In this document: piece after piece, positions 20,844 through 29,902 of the stretch
Position numbering within the stretch: the stretch's first letter is position 1
How the letters are laid out: each line of letters opens with the position of its first letter
Origin: Rhizobium rhizogenes
GTDB lineage: Bacteria > Pseudomonadota > Alphaproteobacteria > Rhizobiales > Rhizobiaceae
NCBI RefSeq assembly: GCF_002005205.3
Contig: NZ_CP019702.2
Span: 1,616,001-1,680,000 of the forward strand
DNA length: 64,000 nt
Direction of reading: 5' to 3'
The notes under the pieces: model-generated
The model's input: only the letters and a program-made list of their open reading frames with translations
Databases searched by the model: none
Told to the model about the DNA's origin: nothing
Program-made: the position numbers and the translations under genes

Positions 20844-21884
20844 ATGAATTCTTTTGCCAAGCTTTTGGCGGGTACAGCCGTACTCGTTTCCCTGCACACC
20901 GCGGCTATCGCGGCCGATCTCGTCGTCGGCGTTTCCTGGTCGAACTTCCAGGAAGAGCGCTGGAAAACGGATGAGGCAGCCATCAAGGCAGCGCTCGACA
21001 AGGCTGGTGCGAAATACATCTCCGCCGATGCGCAATCATCCGCCGCAAAGCAGCTGACCGACGTGGAATCGCTGATCTCGCAGGGCGCCAACGCGCTGAT
21101 CATTCTGGCGCAGGATAGCGACGCGATTGGCCCGGCTGTTGAAAAGGCCGTTGCCGAGGGCATTCCGGTCGTGGGTTACGACCGCCTGATCGAAAACCAG
21201 AACGCTTTCTACATCACCTTCGACAACAAGGAAGTCGGCCGTCTGCAGGCTGCCGAAGTCTTCAAGGTGAAGCCGGAAGGCAATTACGTCTTCATCAAGG
21301 GCTCTTCTTCCGATCCGAATGCGGACTTCCTGTTCGCCGGTCAGCAGGAAGTGCTGAAGGCGGCCATTGACGGCGGCAAGATCAAGAATGTCGGCGAAGC
21401 CTATACCGATGGCTGGAAGCCGGAAAATGCCCAGAAGAACATGGAACAGTTCCTGACCAAGAATAATAACAAGGTCGATGCCGTCGTCGCCTCGAATGAC
21501 GGCACGGCCGGCGGTGCAATCGCCGCTCTTGCCGCGCAGGGCATGGCCGGTTCGGTTCCCGTTTCCGGTCAGGATGCCGACTTCGCCGCGCTCAACCGCG
21601 TAGCACTCGGCACGCAGACGGTATCGGTCTGGAAAGACAGTCGCGAACTCGGCAAGGAAGCAGCCGGTATCGCACTGGAACTGGCCGGCGGCAAGAAGAT
21701 GACGGAAATCAAGGGCGTGACCACCTTTGATGGCGGTCCGAAGAAAGTGGCGATGCAATCGGTCTTCCTCAAGCCGATCGCCATCACCAGAGACAATCTG
21801 AACGTCGTCATCGACGCCGGCTGGATCAAGAAGGAAACGGCCTGCCAGGGTGTGAAGGCCGGAACCGTCAAAGCCTGCGATTGA
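20844..21884 (+). CDS. xylF: D-xylose ABC transporter, periplasmic binding protein
   Basis: The 346-residue precursor has a Sec signal peptide ([20 protein letters not shown], cleavage after AIAA) and a periplasmic-binding-protein type 1 fold. [30 protein letters not shown] and [11 protein letters not shown] match XylF. A GGGAGG ribosome site precedes the start. It is first in xylFHG, with 243 bases containing tandem RIME-like repeats before xylH. That intercistronic structure could favour high expression of the binding protein. Confidence 0.93.
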   Translation: MNSFAKLLAGTAVLVSLHTAAIAADLVVGVSWSNFQEERWKTDEAAIKAALDKAGAKYISADAQSSAAKQLTDVESLISQGANALIILAQDSDAIGPAVEKAVAEGIPVVGYDRLIENQNAFYITFDNKEVGRLQAAEVFKVKPEGNYVFIKGSSSDPNADFLFAGQQEVLKAAIDGGKIKNVGEAYTDGWKPENAQKNMEQFLTKNNNKVDAVVASNDGTAGGAIAALAAQGMAGSVPVSGQDADFAALNRVALGTQTVSVWKDSRELGKEAAGIALELAGGKKMTEIKGVTTFDGGPKKVAMQSVFLKPIAITRDNLNVVIDAGWIKKETACQGVKAGTVKACD

Positions 21885-21938
21885 TCGAATAGGTCGCGGT
21901 TCGGGCGCTGCGCCATGGTTCATGGCGCGGCGCCTTTT

Positions 21939-22102
21939 AGAGCATTTCCAGGGAAAGTGGGCCCCGGTTTTCCGTTCGGAAATGCGCAAAACAAAGAGTT
22001 AGAGCATTTCCAGGAAAAGTGGAGCCCGGTTTTCCGTCCGGAAATGTGCCAGAACAAAGCGTTGGAGCGTTTTCGCGATTCAGGGAAAAGCGAAAGCGCT
22101 CC
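21939..22102. repeat. Tandem RIME-like repeats between xylF and xylH
   Basis: Two near-identical units of about 62 bases (21939-22000 and 22001-22063) both begin AGAGCATTTCCAGG and contain CCCGGTTTTCCG followed by GGAAATG. A second palindrome follows, GGAGCG...CGCTCC (22064-22102). The single-unit copy at 17555 shows that the first module was duplicated here. The frame of xylH runs open through the repeats, but nothing supports its translation. Confidence 0.82.
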
Positions 22103-22127
22103 AAGATGTGAGGAGCACCGGCAGTAC

Positions 22128-23441
22128 ATGGCCGATATGACCCAATCCAATTCCACAGCGTCGCAAAAGACGGAAAAGACAGGCTCGATAACGCGCTTCA
22201 TCAGTGCCACCGAGCTGGATACCAGACTGCTCGGCATGGTCGGCGCGCTTCTTCTGATCTGGATCGGATTTCATATCCTGTCCGGCGGCCTGTTCCTGAC
22301 GCCGCGAAACCTCTGGAACCTCTCGGTGCAGACCGCCTCCGTCGCTGTCATGGCAACCGGCATGGTGCTTGTTATCGTCACCCGCAATATCGATCTGTCG
22401 GTCGGGTCGATCCTCGGTTTTTCCGGCATGATCATGGGTGTCATGCAGGCGGAAATCCTGCCGCAGATACTCGGTTTCGAACATTGGGCGACATGGATCG
22501 TCACGCTTCTCACCGGCATTCTCGTTGGCGGCGCGATCGGCATGTTGCAGGGCTCCATCGTCGCCTTCCTCAACGTGCCGTCCTTCATCGTCACGCTTGG
22601 TGGCCTGCTGGTCTGGCGCGGCGGCACGTGGTTCATCACCAGCGGCCGCACCGTGGCGCCGATGGATTCCACCTTCCGCCTGATGGGCGGCGGCACCAGC
22701 GGTTCGATCGGCGCGACATGGAGCTGGATCGCAGCCGTCGTCGCCTGTGTCGCCATTGTGGCGGCCATCCTCAATTCCCGCCACCAGCGCCGCCGTTTCG
22801 GCTTTCCATTGCGGCCGGTCTGGGCGGAATATTTTCTGGTGGCGCTCGGCTGCCTCGTCGTTATCGGCTTCGTAACCGTGGTTAACAGCTACCCATGGCC
22901 GGTGAACATCGCCCGCAACTATGCCGATGCCAATGGTATCGCCTGGCCTGAAGGCGGTCTGTTCATTTCGCACGGTATCGCCATTCCGGTGCTGATGGCG
23001 CTTGCCGTCGGTGCGGTCATGACCTTCATCGCCACACGGCTGCGTTTCGGCCGTTATGTCTTCGCCATCGGCGGTAACCCGGAAGCAGCCGAACTCGCCG
23101 GCATCAAGACCCGCTGGGTGACGGTAAAGATCTTCACGCTGATGGGCGTTCTGTGCGCCATCGCCGCGGCGATTTCGACCGCCCGCCTCAACGCGGCCAC
23201 CAATGCCCAGGGCGAACTGGATGAGCTTTACACCATCGCGGCGGCCGTCATCGGCGGCACCTCGCTTGCCGGCGGTGTCGGCACCATAGCGGGCGCGATG
23301 CTCGGCGCGCTCGTCATGCAATCGCTGCAATCCGGCATGGTGCTGGTGGGCATCGATACGCCCTTCCAGCGCATCGTCGTCGGTGTGGTCCTGGTCGTCG
23401 CCGTCTGGCTCGACACCATCTACCGCGCCCGCGCCAAGTAA
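22128..23441 (+). CDS. xylH: D-xylose ABC transporter, permease
   Basis: A 437-residue BPD_transp_2 permease with about ten membrane helices. MVLVIVTRNIDLSVGSILGFSGMIMG and NPEAAELAGIKTRWVTVKIF are the ribose/xylose-type permease signatures. I set the start at MADMTQSNS because GAGGAG precedes it; the longer frame upstream is only the translated RIME repeat. It imports xylose with XylF and XylG; xylG follows after 18 bases. Confidence 0.93.
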   Translation: MADMTQSNSTASQKTEKTGSITRFISATELDTRLLGMVGALLLIWIGFHILSGGLFLTPRNLWNLSVQTASVAVMATGMVLVIVTRNIDLSVGSILGFSGMIMGVMQAEILPQILGFEHWATWIVTLLTGILVGGAIGMLQGSIVAFLNVPSFIVTLGGLLVWRGGTWFITSGRTVAPMDSTFRLMGGGTSGSIGATWSWIAAVVACVAIVAAILNSRHQRRRFGFPLRPVWAEYFLVALGCLVVIGFVTVVNSYPWPVNIARNYADANGIAWPEGGLFISHGIAIPVLMALAVGAVMTFIATRLRFGRYVFAIGGNPEAAELAGIKTRWVTVKIFTLMGVLCAIAAAISTARLNAATNAQGELDELYTIAAAVIGGTSLAGGVGTIAGAMLGALVMQSLQSGMVLVGIDTPFQRIVVGVVLVVAVWLDTIYRARAK

Positions 23442-23459
23442 GAACCGAGGAGAACTCCT

Positions 23460-24242
23460 ATGACGGACCAAGTCACGCCCCTCGTGGAAATGCGCAATAT
23501 TTCCATTTCCTTCGGCGGCATCCATGCGGTGGAAAACGCCTCTGTCGATCTTTTCCCCGGTGAGGTGGTCGCCCTTCTCGGCCACAACGGCGCGGGCAAA
23601 TCGACCCTTATCAAAATCCTCTCCGGCGCCTATCGGCGCGATGGCGGCGATATCCTCATCAATGGCGAGGATGCCGATATCCGCAATCCCCGCGACGCCA
23701 AGAAATACGGTATCGAGACCATCTACCAGACGCTGGCCGTGGCCGACAATGTCGATGCGGCCGCCAATCTTTATCTCGGCCGCGAGCTGAAGACGAAATG
23801 GGGCACGCTTGACGATGTCGCCATGGAGGCTTCCGCCCGCGAGGTGATGGGGCGTCTCAACCCGAATTTCCGGCGGTTCAAGGAACCGGTGAAGGCACTG
23901 TCCGGCGGCCAGCGGCAATCCGTCGCCATTGCCCGCGCCATTCTTTTCGATGCCCGCATCCTCATCATGGACGAGCCGACCGCCGCACTCGGGCCGCAGG
24001 AAACGGCGCAGGTGGGCGATCTGGTCAAGGAGCTGAAACGGCAGGGCATCGGCATCTTCCTCATCAGCCACGATATTCACGACGTTTTCGATCTGGCCGA
24101 CAGGGTCTTCGTGATGAAGAACGGCAAGGTGGTGGGCCATGCCCGCACGCAGGATGTCACCAAGGACGAGGTGCTTGGCATGATCATTCTGGGCAAGGTG
24201 CCGGCGGGTGCTGTGCCGGGCCCCGGTGCGGTCGTATCCTGA
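23460..24242 (+). CDS. xylG: D-xylose ABC transporter, ATP-binding protein (single domain)
   Basis: A 260-residue ATPase with Walker [10 protein letters not shown] (41-49), signature LSGGQRQ and Walker [13 protein letters not shown]. coli XylG has two fused ATPase domains (about 510 residues); this one has a single domain and presumably works as a homodimer, as in other rhizobial xylose systems. GGAGAACTCCT gives the ribosome site. It is the last gene of xylFHG. Confidence 0.92.
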   Translation: MTDQVTPLVEMRNISISFGGIHAVENASVDLFPGEVVALLGHNGAGKSTLIKILSGAYRRDGGDILINGEDADIRNPRDAKKYGIETIYQTLAVADNVDAAANLYLGRELKTKWGTLDDVAMEASAREVMGRLNPNFRRFKEPVKALSGGQRQSVAIARAILFDARILIMDEPTAALGPQETAQVGDLVKELKRQGIGIFLISHDIHDVFDLADRVFVMKNGKVVGHARTQDVTKDEVLGMIILGKVPAGAVPGPGAVVS

Positions 24243-24252
24243 ATTCAGTGAA

Positions 24253-24276
24253 ATAAAGATATAAAGATTTCTTTAT
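24253..24276 (+). promoter_or_regulatory. ATAAAGA palindrome upstream of the metE riboswitch
   Basis: Two tandem ATAAAGAT copies (24253-24260, 24261-24268) end in the perfect inverted repeat ATAAAGA-TT-TCTTTAT (24261-24276). A TTGACA follows at 24282. Such palindromes upstream of methionine-cycle genes resemble sites of ArsR-family SahR/SamR regulators; that identity is inference. It implies transcriptional control in addition to the riboswitch. Confidence 0.5.
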
Positions 24277-24315
24277 GTCTATTGACATTGTGACGCCCGT
24301 GGTGAGAAATGCGGG

Positions 24316-24504
24316 TGTCATGGTTCTCCGGGCTTGTTTGTTCGATTCCGGAGCTAAGAGGGAATCCGGTGCGCCGACGATTGGCAAGACCGGAGCTGCC
24401 CCCGCAACTGTAAGCGGCGAGCCTTTGTCCAACACGTCACTGGGATAAACCCCGGGAAGACGGGCAAAGGCGACGACCCGTAAGCCAGGAGACCTGCCAG
24501 GACA
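24316..24504 (+). promoter_or_regulatory. Cobalamin (AdoCbl) riboswitch controlling metE
   Basis: The core motifs are all present: GAGGGAATCCGGTG, then GGAGCTGCCCCCGCAACTG with TAAGCGG, and the B12 box GCCAGGAGACCTGCC (24484-24498). A closing P1 pairs TGTCATGG (24316-24323) with CCAGGACA (24497-24504) with one mismatch. It lies 112 bases before metE, the cobalamin-independent methionine synthase. When B12 is plentiful it should shut metE off in favour of the B12-dependent enzyme. Confidence 0.95.
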
Positions 24505-24590
24505 AAATAACGTCCACGGGCGGGGTGTCCCGGTGGTTGCTGCAATGGTCCGGCACAGGCCGGGCCTGCACGCGTCCGCTTTACCCATGC

Positions 24591-24608
24591 CCCCACAACC
24601 AAATGGGG
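24591..24608 (+). promoter_or_regulatory. Hairpin masking the metE ribosome binding site
   Basis: CCCCA (24591-24595) pairs with TGGGG (24604-24608), the only Shine-Dalgarno-like sequence before metE. This is a plausible expression platform acting on translation initiation. Which state exposes the site cannot be decided by eye. Confidence 0.45.
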
Positions 24609-24615
24609 TATGACA

Positions 24616-26964
24616 ATGCCAGACAAGACCATTCCAGTCGCATCGCTCGGTTTTCCGAGGATCGGACGCCATCGTGAACTGAAGTTCGCGCTTGAAGGCT
24701 TCTGGTCCGGCAAGATTTCCGAGACGGAACTGCTCGAAACAGCTGCCCGGCTGCGCGCCGAAAACTGGGCGCTTCAGCAGCAAAAGGGGATTACCCATAT
24801 CCCTTCCAATGATTTCTCCCTCTACGACCATGTTCTTGATACGGCCGTGATGGTGGGTGCCATTCCCTCGGTTTACGAATGGACGGGTGGAGATGTCTCC
24901 CTGTCGACCTATTTCGCCATGGCGCGCGGCAGCCAGAGCGAAGCCCATGCGGATTGCGGCCACGCTCACGGGCAAAATGCCCGTCACGGTCAGGGCGTTC
25001 CGGCGCTGGAAATGACCAAGTGGTTCGATACGAATTATCATTACATGGTGCCGGAGGTTTCCGGGGATCAGCATTTCGTGCTCACCTCGCAAAAGCCCGT
25101 CGAGCATTTCCTTGAGGCGAAGGCGCTTGGCATTCACACTCGTCCCGTTATCCTCGGACCGGTCACCTTCCTGAAGCTCGCCAAGGCGCGGGAGGCCGCG
25201 TTCAAGCCGCTCGATCTGCTGGCGAAGCTGCTGCCGGTTTATGCAGAATTGCTGCGCCGCCTGCAGGCCGCCGGTGCCGACTGGGTGCAGATTGACGAAC
25301 CGGTTGCGGTGCTGGATCTTTCCGAAGGTGAGCGCCATGCGCTTGCCGTCGCCTATCAGGCCCTGTCGAAAGCCGCGCCGGACCTGAAAATCATGCTCGC
25401 CACCTATTTCGGTGGGCTCGAGGACAATCTCGAAGCTGTCACGGCGCTGCCGGTTGCGGGCCTTCATGTCGATCTGGTGCGAGCACCCGGCGCATTCGAG
25501 GCGGTGCTGAAGGCGTTGCCCGCCGGCCGGGTCCTCTCCCTCGGCGTTATTGATGGTCGCAACATCTGGCGTGCCGATCTTGCCGCAATCGTCACGCGGC
25601 TGGAGGTGGCCATTGCCGCGCGGGGTCTGGAAGCGTTTCAAATCGCGCCTTCCTGCTCGCTGCTGCATGTTCCGGTCGATCTCGAACTGGAAACCGGCCT
25701 CGACGCCGATCTGAAAAGCTGGCTTTCCTTCGCCACCCAGAAGCTCGATGAGCTTGCCACGCTTGGCAAGGCTCTAGGTGAGGGCAAGGCCACTGTTGCG
25801 GCGGAACTGGAGGCTGCCTCGAAAGCGGTTGCCGCACGCGCATCCTCACCAAAGGTGACGGATGCCACCGTACAAAAGCGTATCGCAACGATTGGCGAGG
25901 CCGACAGGAAACGGGTGAGCCCGTTTGCCGAGCGCCAGAAGGTGCAGTCACAGGCCATTGCGCTGCCGCTTTTCCCGACGACGACCATCGGTTCCTTCCC
26001 GCAGACGCCAGAGGTGCGCAAGGCCCGCTCCGCACATTCGAAGGGCGCCCTGACCGATGCGCAATACGAAGGCTTCCTGCAGAAGGAAACCGAAGCAACC
26101 ATTCGCTGGCAGGAGGAAATCGGCCTTGATGTTCTCGTCCACGGTGAGTTCGAGCGCAACGACATGGTGCAATATTTCGGCGAACAGCTTTCCGGCTTCG
26201 CCTTCACCCGGCATGCATGGGTGCAGAGTTACGGCTCGCGTTACGTCCGCCCGCCTATCATCTTCGGTGATGTGGCGCGGCCGAAACCCATGACGGTTCG
26301 CTGGTGGGAATATTCGCAGTCACTCACTGATAAGCCCGTCAAGGGCATGTTGACCGGCCCGGTGACGATCCTCAACTGGTCTTTCGTGCGCGATGATATC
26401 GCAAGAAGCCTGACGTGCCGGCAGATCGCGCTCGCCATTCGCGATGAGGTCAATGATCTCGAGGCTGCCGGTGCGCAGATGATCCAGATCGACGAGGCAG
26501 CTCTTCGTGAAGGTTTGCCGCTGCGCCACCGGGACTGGCAGGATTATCTTGGCTGGGCCGTGGAGTGCTTCCGCATTTGCTCGAGCGGTGTGGACGACCG
26601 GACGCAGGTGCACACCCATATGTGCTATTCCGAATTCAACCAGATCATCGACGCGATCGCGGCGATGGACGCCGACGTGATCTCCATCGAGACGTCACGC
26701 TCGAAGATGGAACTGCTGGATGCCTTCCGGACCTACAAATATCCGAACCAGATCGGTCCCGGCGTTTACGACATCCATTCGCCGCGCGTGCCGGCCGTGG
26801 GCGAGATGGTCGATCTTCTGGCGCTGGCGCGGCAACGGCTTGACGACCGGCAACTCTGGATCAATCCCGATTGCGGCCTGAAAACCCGTAAATGGGAGGA
26901 GGTCAGGCCGGCGCTCGTCAACATGGTTGCGGCCGCCGTGGAACTTCGGCGAACGGTATCCTGA
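24616..26964 (+). CDS. metE: 5-methyltetrahydropteroyltriglutamate-homocysteine methyltransferase (B12-independent)
   Basis: The 782-residue enzyme has both MetE barrels. LGFPRIGRHRELKFALE lies near the N-terminus; in the C-terminal half are FPTTTIGSFPQT and the zinc ligands in HTHMCYSEFN and NPDCGLKTR. It transfers methyl from 5-methyl-THF-Glu3 to homocysteine. The start at 24616 has TGGGG seven bases upstream; ATG 24610 has no spacing. Oddity: a His-rich insert (about residues 105-127, with AHADCGHAHGQNARHGQG) separates MARG from VPALEMTKWFDTNYHY, which are nearly adjacent in typical MetE proteins. Confidence 0.95.
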   Translation: MPDKTIPVASLGFPRIGRHRELKFALEGFWSGKISETELLETAARLRAENWALQQQKGITHIPSNDFSLYDHVLDTAVMVGAIPSVYEWTGGDVSLSTYFAMARGSQSEAHADCGHAHGQNARHGQGVPALEMTKWFDTNYHYMVPEVSGDQHFVLTSQKPVEHFLEAKALGIHTRPVILGPVTFLKLAKAREAAFKPLDLLAKLLPVYAELLRRLQAAGADWVQIDEPVAVLDLSEGERHALAVAYQALSKAAPDLKIMLATYFGGLEDNLEAVTALPVAGLHVDLVRAPGAFEAVLKALPAGRVLSLGVIDGRNIWRADLAAIVTRLEVAIAARGLEAFQIAPSCSLLHVPVDLELETGLDADLKSWLSFATQKLDELATLGKALGEGKATVAAELEAASKAVAARASSPKVTDATVQKRIATIGEADRKRVSPFAERQKVQSQAIALPLFPTTTIGSFPQTPEVRKARSAHSKGALTDAQYEGFLQKETEATIRWQEEIGLDVLVHGEFERNDMVQYFGEQLSGFAFTRHAWVQSYGSRYVRPPIIFGDVARPKPMTVRWWEYSQSLTDKPVKGMLTGPVTILNWSFVRDDIARSLTCRQIALAIRDEVNDLEAAGAQMIQIDEAALREGLPLRHRDWQDYLGWAVECFRICSSGVDDRTQVHTHMCYSEFNQIIDAIAAMDADVISIETSRSKMELLDAFRTYKYPNQIGPGVYDIHSPRVPAVGEMVDLLALARQRLDDRQLWINPDCGLKTRKWEEVRPALVNMVAAAVELRRTVS

Positions 26965-26971
26965 TAATGGA

Positions 26972-26998
26972 CGAGGCCCGGCGAAAGACCGGGCCTCG
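26972..26998 (+). terminator. metE terminator hairpin
   Basis: CGAGGCCCGG and CCGGGCCTCG form a perfect 10-bp stem with loop CGAAAGA directly after the metE stop. The trailing sequence ATCATCATTTGC is only weakly T-rich. Confidence 0.65.
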
Positions 26999-27148
26999 AT
27001 CATCATTTGCGATGAAATCCCTTGGGAGGGGTTATGCGAATATCCGCAGACGCAGGATGCGCCGATTAACCTTGGATGGCCCCGGCTGGAGGACGGTGCG
27101 GGGTACACCCTGTCTCGCGCATCGATGCGGCTGTGGACATGAAATTGC

Positions 27149-27382
27149 TCAATGCAGATCGGCCTGGGCGAAAGCACCGGCATTCAGCTCTACGGCTGCG
27201 GGCGGCAGGCCGTGCTGATTGATATCCTGGGCCAGCGACAACAGCGCCATTTCCAGGAAATAGGTCGACATGCCCAGTTCCATGGATTTCGAGCGCTGGC
27301 AAAGATAGGAAACCATCCTTCCAAGCGCCAGAATCTCGTCTGCATTGTCCTGTTCAAGTATTACTGTGGTAGACGCCGCCAT
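27149..27382 (-). CDS. Small hypothetical protein, 77 residues
   Basis: Starts MAASTTVILEQDNADEILAL after an AGAGGGAAG ribosome site; the frame stays open 18 codons upstream without a better start. Predicted largely helical (ILALGRMVSYLCQRSKSMELGMSTYFLEMALLSLAQDI), with an acidic N-terminus and no membrane segment. No family recognised. It lies alone between metE and the XRE regulator. Coding status is supported by the ribosome site and amphipathic helical character only. Confidence 0.6.
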   Translation of the reverse strand: MAASTTVILEQDNADEILALGRMVSYLCQRSKSMELGMSTYFLEMALLSLAQDINQHGLPPAAVELNAGAFAQADLH

Positions 27383-27476
27383 GCTTCCCTCTCGACAATC
27401 GACAGTATGAAAACGCGCTGATGCCGCGTTATTCATTTTCGACCATATCGAGCGTCACGCGAGCGTCACACCTGCG

Positions 27477-27929
27477 TTACTCGTCGTTTTTCTTTTCCGG
27501 CGCGGATGTGTTTTCCGCCGTTTCGGTTGCGGCGAGCGACGTCACGAGGGCGACGATGCTGCGGCGAACGCTTGCGCTCTTGATTCGCGAAAAGGCCTGA
27601 TTGAGCGAAAATCCTTCATTCGAAGCGACAAAGGACTGCATGGCGTTTATCGAGCCGATGGCCGGATTGTCGTTTCCGACATCGGGCGTGGCATTGGCGA
27701 AAAGCGAGCTGACGTCGACACCGAGAACCGATGCAATGGCCTGCAGACGCGATGCACCAACGCGATTGGCGCCTTTTTCGTATTTCTGGACCTGCTGAAA
27801 GGTAATGCCGAGCCGGCCGGCCAGAGCGCTCTGGCTCATGCCGAGCGACTTGCGTCGCATTCTGATCTGGGTTCCCACATGCACGTCGATCGGGCTGGGA
27901 AGTTTGGGCTGCATAATAAATTCCTCCAT
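27477..27929 (-). CDS. XRE-family transcriptional regulator
   Basis: A 150-residue protein with a Cro/C1-type helix-turn-helix at about residues 17-75 (GTQIRMRRKSLGMSQSALAG, then GITFQQVQKYEKGANRVGAS). Its C-terminal half contains FSLNQAFSRIKSASVRRSIVALVTSLAA. This type is multi-copy in Rhizobiales, and target genes are generally unknown. The inverted repeat GTTGAA/TTCAAC at 27969-27988 lies 40 bases upstream. It may start at MEEFIM or at MQPKLP five codons later. It is the next gene downstream of the PAD-like gene on the same strand, 108 bases away. Confidence 0.85.
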   Translation of the reverse strand: MEEFIMQPKLPSPIDVHVGTQIRMRRKSLGMSQSALAGRLGITFQQVQKYEKGANRVGASRLQAIASVLGVDVSSLFANATPDVGNDNPAIGSINAMQSFVASNEGFSLNQAFSRIKSASVRRSIVALVTSLAATETAENTSAPEKKNDE

Positions 27930-28037
27930 GGGTGAGGGTCTTAAATCGGATAATTATCAATTAATATTGTTGAAGGTAGACATTCAACACAATTTCCACG
28001 GGTAATATGAACCTTTGTTGACAAGATAACGCGGTTT

Positions 28038-29192
28038 TTACAGTGGCGGGACACGCGCCGGAGCCCGGCGCATAACCTTTGTAGCGCAACGCAACGCCCC
28101 GTTGCGGCTTGCAAGATGGCTCCATCCGGCTACGCCAATGGGATCAAAACCGAGCCCTTTCCAGATTTTCCGGTTCTCTTCATCGAACCATTCAAGCGTC
28201 TCCCTGTCGCCGAAATGGGGCAGCCAGACGAATGGCTGTATTTGACCCGGGCGTACGACATTTTCAAGAATGACATTGTTGTAAAGTCGCGGGATGCATT
28301 TGTTGCTGTCGATGGCCGGTGAAACGGGAATGGGATTTCGCGCTATCGCGAACCCTTGCCGGACGAGCGAAAGCACCGAAGCATCGAGTTTTTGTTTGAG
28401 ATCGCTGACTACACGGGCGCTGCATCCCCCATGCGCCATGGGGTCGGCGACCAGAAGCAGCGGGCGGCCGTCCCGCCTGAGACCGGTGACGGAAACGAAC
28501 TGGTCAACATGGAAGCCGCATTGGTGCATTTTCCCGTCGGGCATGGTCGAAGGGGGTGATTTTACAGGGGAAAGGCCGGCTGGGGCGGCAGAGGCGCCCA
28601 GATCTTCCGGCCGATATCCGAAACTGTATAGCGTCCTGCCATCGAGAGCCTGTATCCTTTGTTGCTGTTGCAAATGCCCGGCGGGGCGACCACCGGTCCC
28701 GCCGCCCTGCAGGCTTGAGTGACCCACCAGTCGAAAATCCGGACCGACCAGCTGGTTGCCACCATCCAGAAGGATGTCCGAAGCGGCGGTCGCGAGCCCG
28801 AAACGATTGGCGAGTGCGTCGGCACAGGGGTTTCCCCTCGCTGAAACCAGTTCAGTCGTAGCGCCATCGCTCCCGGCCCGGACATGGAATACATCCTGTA
28901 TCCACGGATGCGCGATGTTGCCGTTTGCATCGAGGGCAAGCAGCTCAGTGGTGCAGGTGATCGCAAGCCCGCCAAGCCAGTGCCGCGCGGATGGAATGCA
29001 GGCCCGGTCGATGACGATGACGGCTATTATCTCGCGGGGCAGGGCCGAAAGCAGGTTTCCGAGGGGAATGAGCGGTGAAACGTCTTCTCTGTCGTTGCCA
29101 TCTGTAAAAAAAGCTGTCGGGAGCGCGAATGCGATTGTGTGGATCAGTGCGCCACAATCGGGAACGAGGGACGGGAACCGGGCAGCCGTCAC
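28038..29192 (-). CDS. Protein-arginine-deiminase-like pentein (predicted peptidyl-Arg to citrulline enzyme)
   Basis: I place the start at the GTG at 29192, whose GTGA overlaps the TGA stop of the tfuA gene; this gives 384 residues. Motifs match the catalytic core of PAD enzymes: WIQD (Asp100), LVGPDF (148-153), FHVDQFVSV (His228, Asp230) and RCATKVMRRAP (Cys369). They correspond to Asp350, His471, Asp473 and Cys645 of human PAD4. All four catalytic positions are kept, so an active guanidine-modifying hydrolase is likely. Small-molecule deimination is possible, but position in a YcaO-TfuA operon favours a peptide or protein substrate. No signal peptide is seen. Confidence 0.8.
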   Translation of the reverse strand: MTAARFPSLVPDCGALIHTIAFALPTAFFTDGNDREDVSPLIPLGNLLSALPREIIAVIVIDRACIPSARHWLGGLAITCTTELLALDANGNIAHPWIQDVFHVRAGSDGATTELVSARGNPCADALANRFGLATAASDILLDGGNQLVGPDFRLVGHSSLQGGGTGGRPAGHLQQQQRIQALDGRTLYSFGYRPEDLGASAAPAGLSPVKSPPSTMPDGKMHQCGFHVDQFVSVTGLRRDGRPLLLVADPMAHGGCSARVVSDLKQKLDASVLSLVRQGFAIARNPIPVSPAIDSNKCIPRLYNNVILENVVRPGQIQPFVWLPHFGDRETLEWFDEENRKIWKGLGFDPIGVAGWSHLASRNGALRCATKVMRRAPARVPPL

Positions 29193-29902
29193 GGCGTATT
29201 TTCCCCCGCCATGCGCCGCGCTGCCAATTGCTGAAAAAACACGGTGTTCTGGAATTTCCACGATGTCGGTGGCGGGCTCGGCAGGTCTCCCGTATCGAGC
29301 ATCGCCAGCAGTCTGGCTGCGTCGTTTCTTTTTAAGGAAACCGCCTCTTTCGCCAGCATATTCGCGAATTCCAAGCCAAGCCGTGCTTCGGCGGCGATGG
29401 TGCGCCATGTTCTGCGGGTGAAATGCAGCTGTCGGGCGGCGCGCAGCAGGGTGCCGTGTTCTTCCGGCGTGACTTTATCGTGGCATGCCTGCAGCGTGGC
29501 TTCGGTATCGACCAGTGCGATCGTCAGCGGGCGATAACCGAGTTCAGCCGGCGCATGGCTCACCGCCACATCCGCATCGGAAAAACGCTGCCCGTCGCGA
29601 TAGGACTCGAAGATGTCGCCGATACCGATCATGCCGAAGGCGGCGCATTCCGCCGCCCTCAGGGCGCCCATGCTGGCGGCGCCGAGAATGGTGACGCCGG
29701 ATGACAGGGCATGCAGGATTTCCTTGTGCCAGACGGCGGCGCAATCGCCATAAAGGCCGTCAATCAGGCCGATTGTTCGGGCACCCTGCTGCACCGCATC
29801 GAAAATATCGCCGCAGGCAGCCGGCCCGCGCAGATCGACTTCCGGGATTTCTTCGCCTGCGATGCCGTGGATGGAAGGACCTGCAAAAACCACGGTCGTC
29901 AT
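29189..29902 (-). CDS. tfuA: TfuA-domain protein, YcaO partner
   Basis: A 237-residue protein with the TfuA core at about residues 43-86: IGLIDGLYGDCAAVWHKEIL, then GVTILGAASMGALRAAE. TfuA proteins work beside YcaO enzymes in peptide thioamidation, where they are thought to deliver or hydrolyse the sulfur donor; the name comes from the trifolitoxin system. The start ATGA overlaps the ycaO stop by 4 bases and its own stop overlaps the PAD-like start by 4 bases, so the three proteins are translationally coupled. No Tfx-like genes other than ycaO are nearby. Confidence 0.9.
   Translation of the reverse strand: MTTVVFAGPSIHGIAGEEIPEVDLRGPAACGDIFDAVQQGARTIGLIDGLYGDCAAVWHKEILHALSSGVTILGAASMGALRAAECAAFGMIGIGDIFESYRDGQRFSDADVAVSHAPAELGYRPLTIALVDTEATLQACHDKVTPEEHGTLLRAARQLHFTRRTWRTIAAEARLGLEFANMLAKEAVSLKRNDAARLLAMLDTGDLPSPPPTSWKFQNTVFFQQLAARRMAGENTP

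Noticed and set aside
21915..22127. Longer xylH with an extra N-terminal region
   Set aside because: It only translates the RIME-like repeat; a ribosome site supports the start at 22128.
22080..24140. Minus-strand open frame of 686 codons opposite xylH and xylG
   Set aside because: Antisense shadow: extreme His/Asp/Gly/Arg content and no domain; xylH and xylG are unambiguous.
29193..29408. Longer PAD-like protein starting at 29408
   Set aside because: The additional 72 codons overlap the conserved TfuA C-terminus; the GTGA stop/start overlap at 29189-29192 is a better start.
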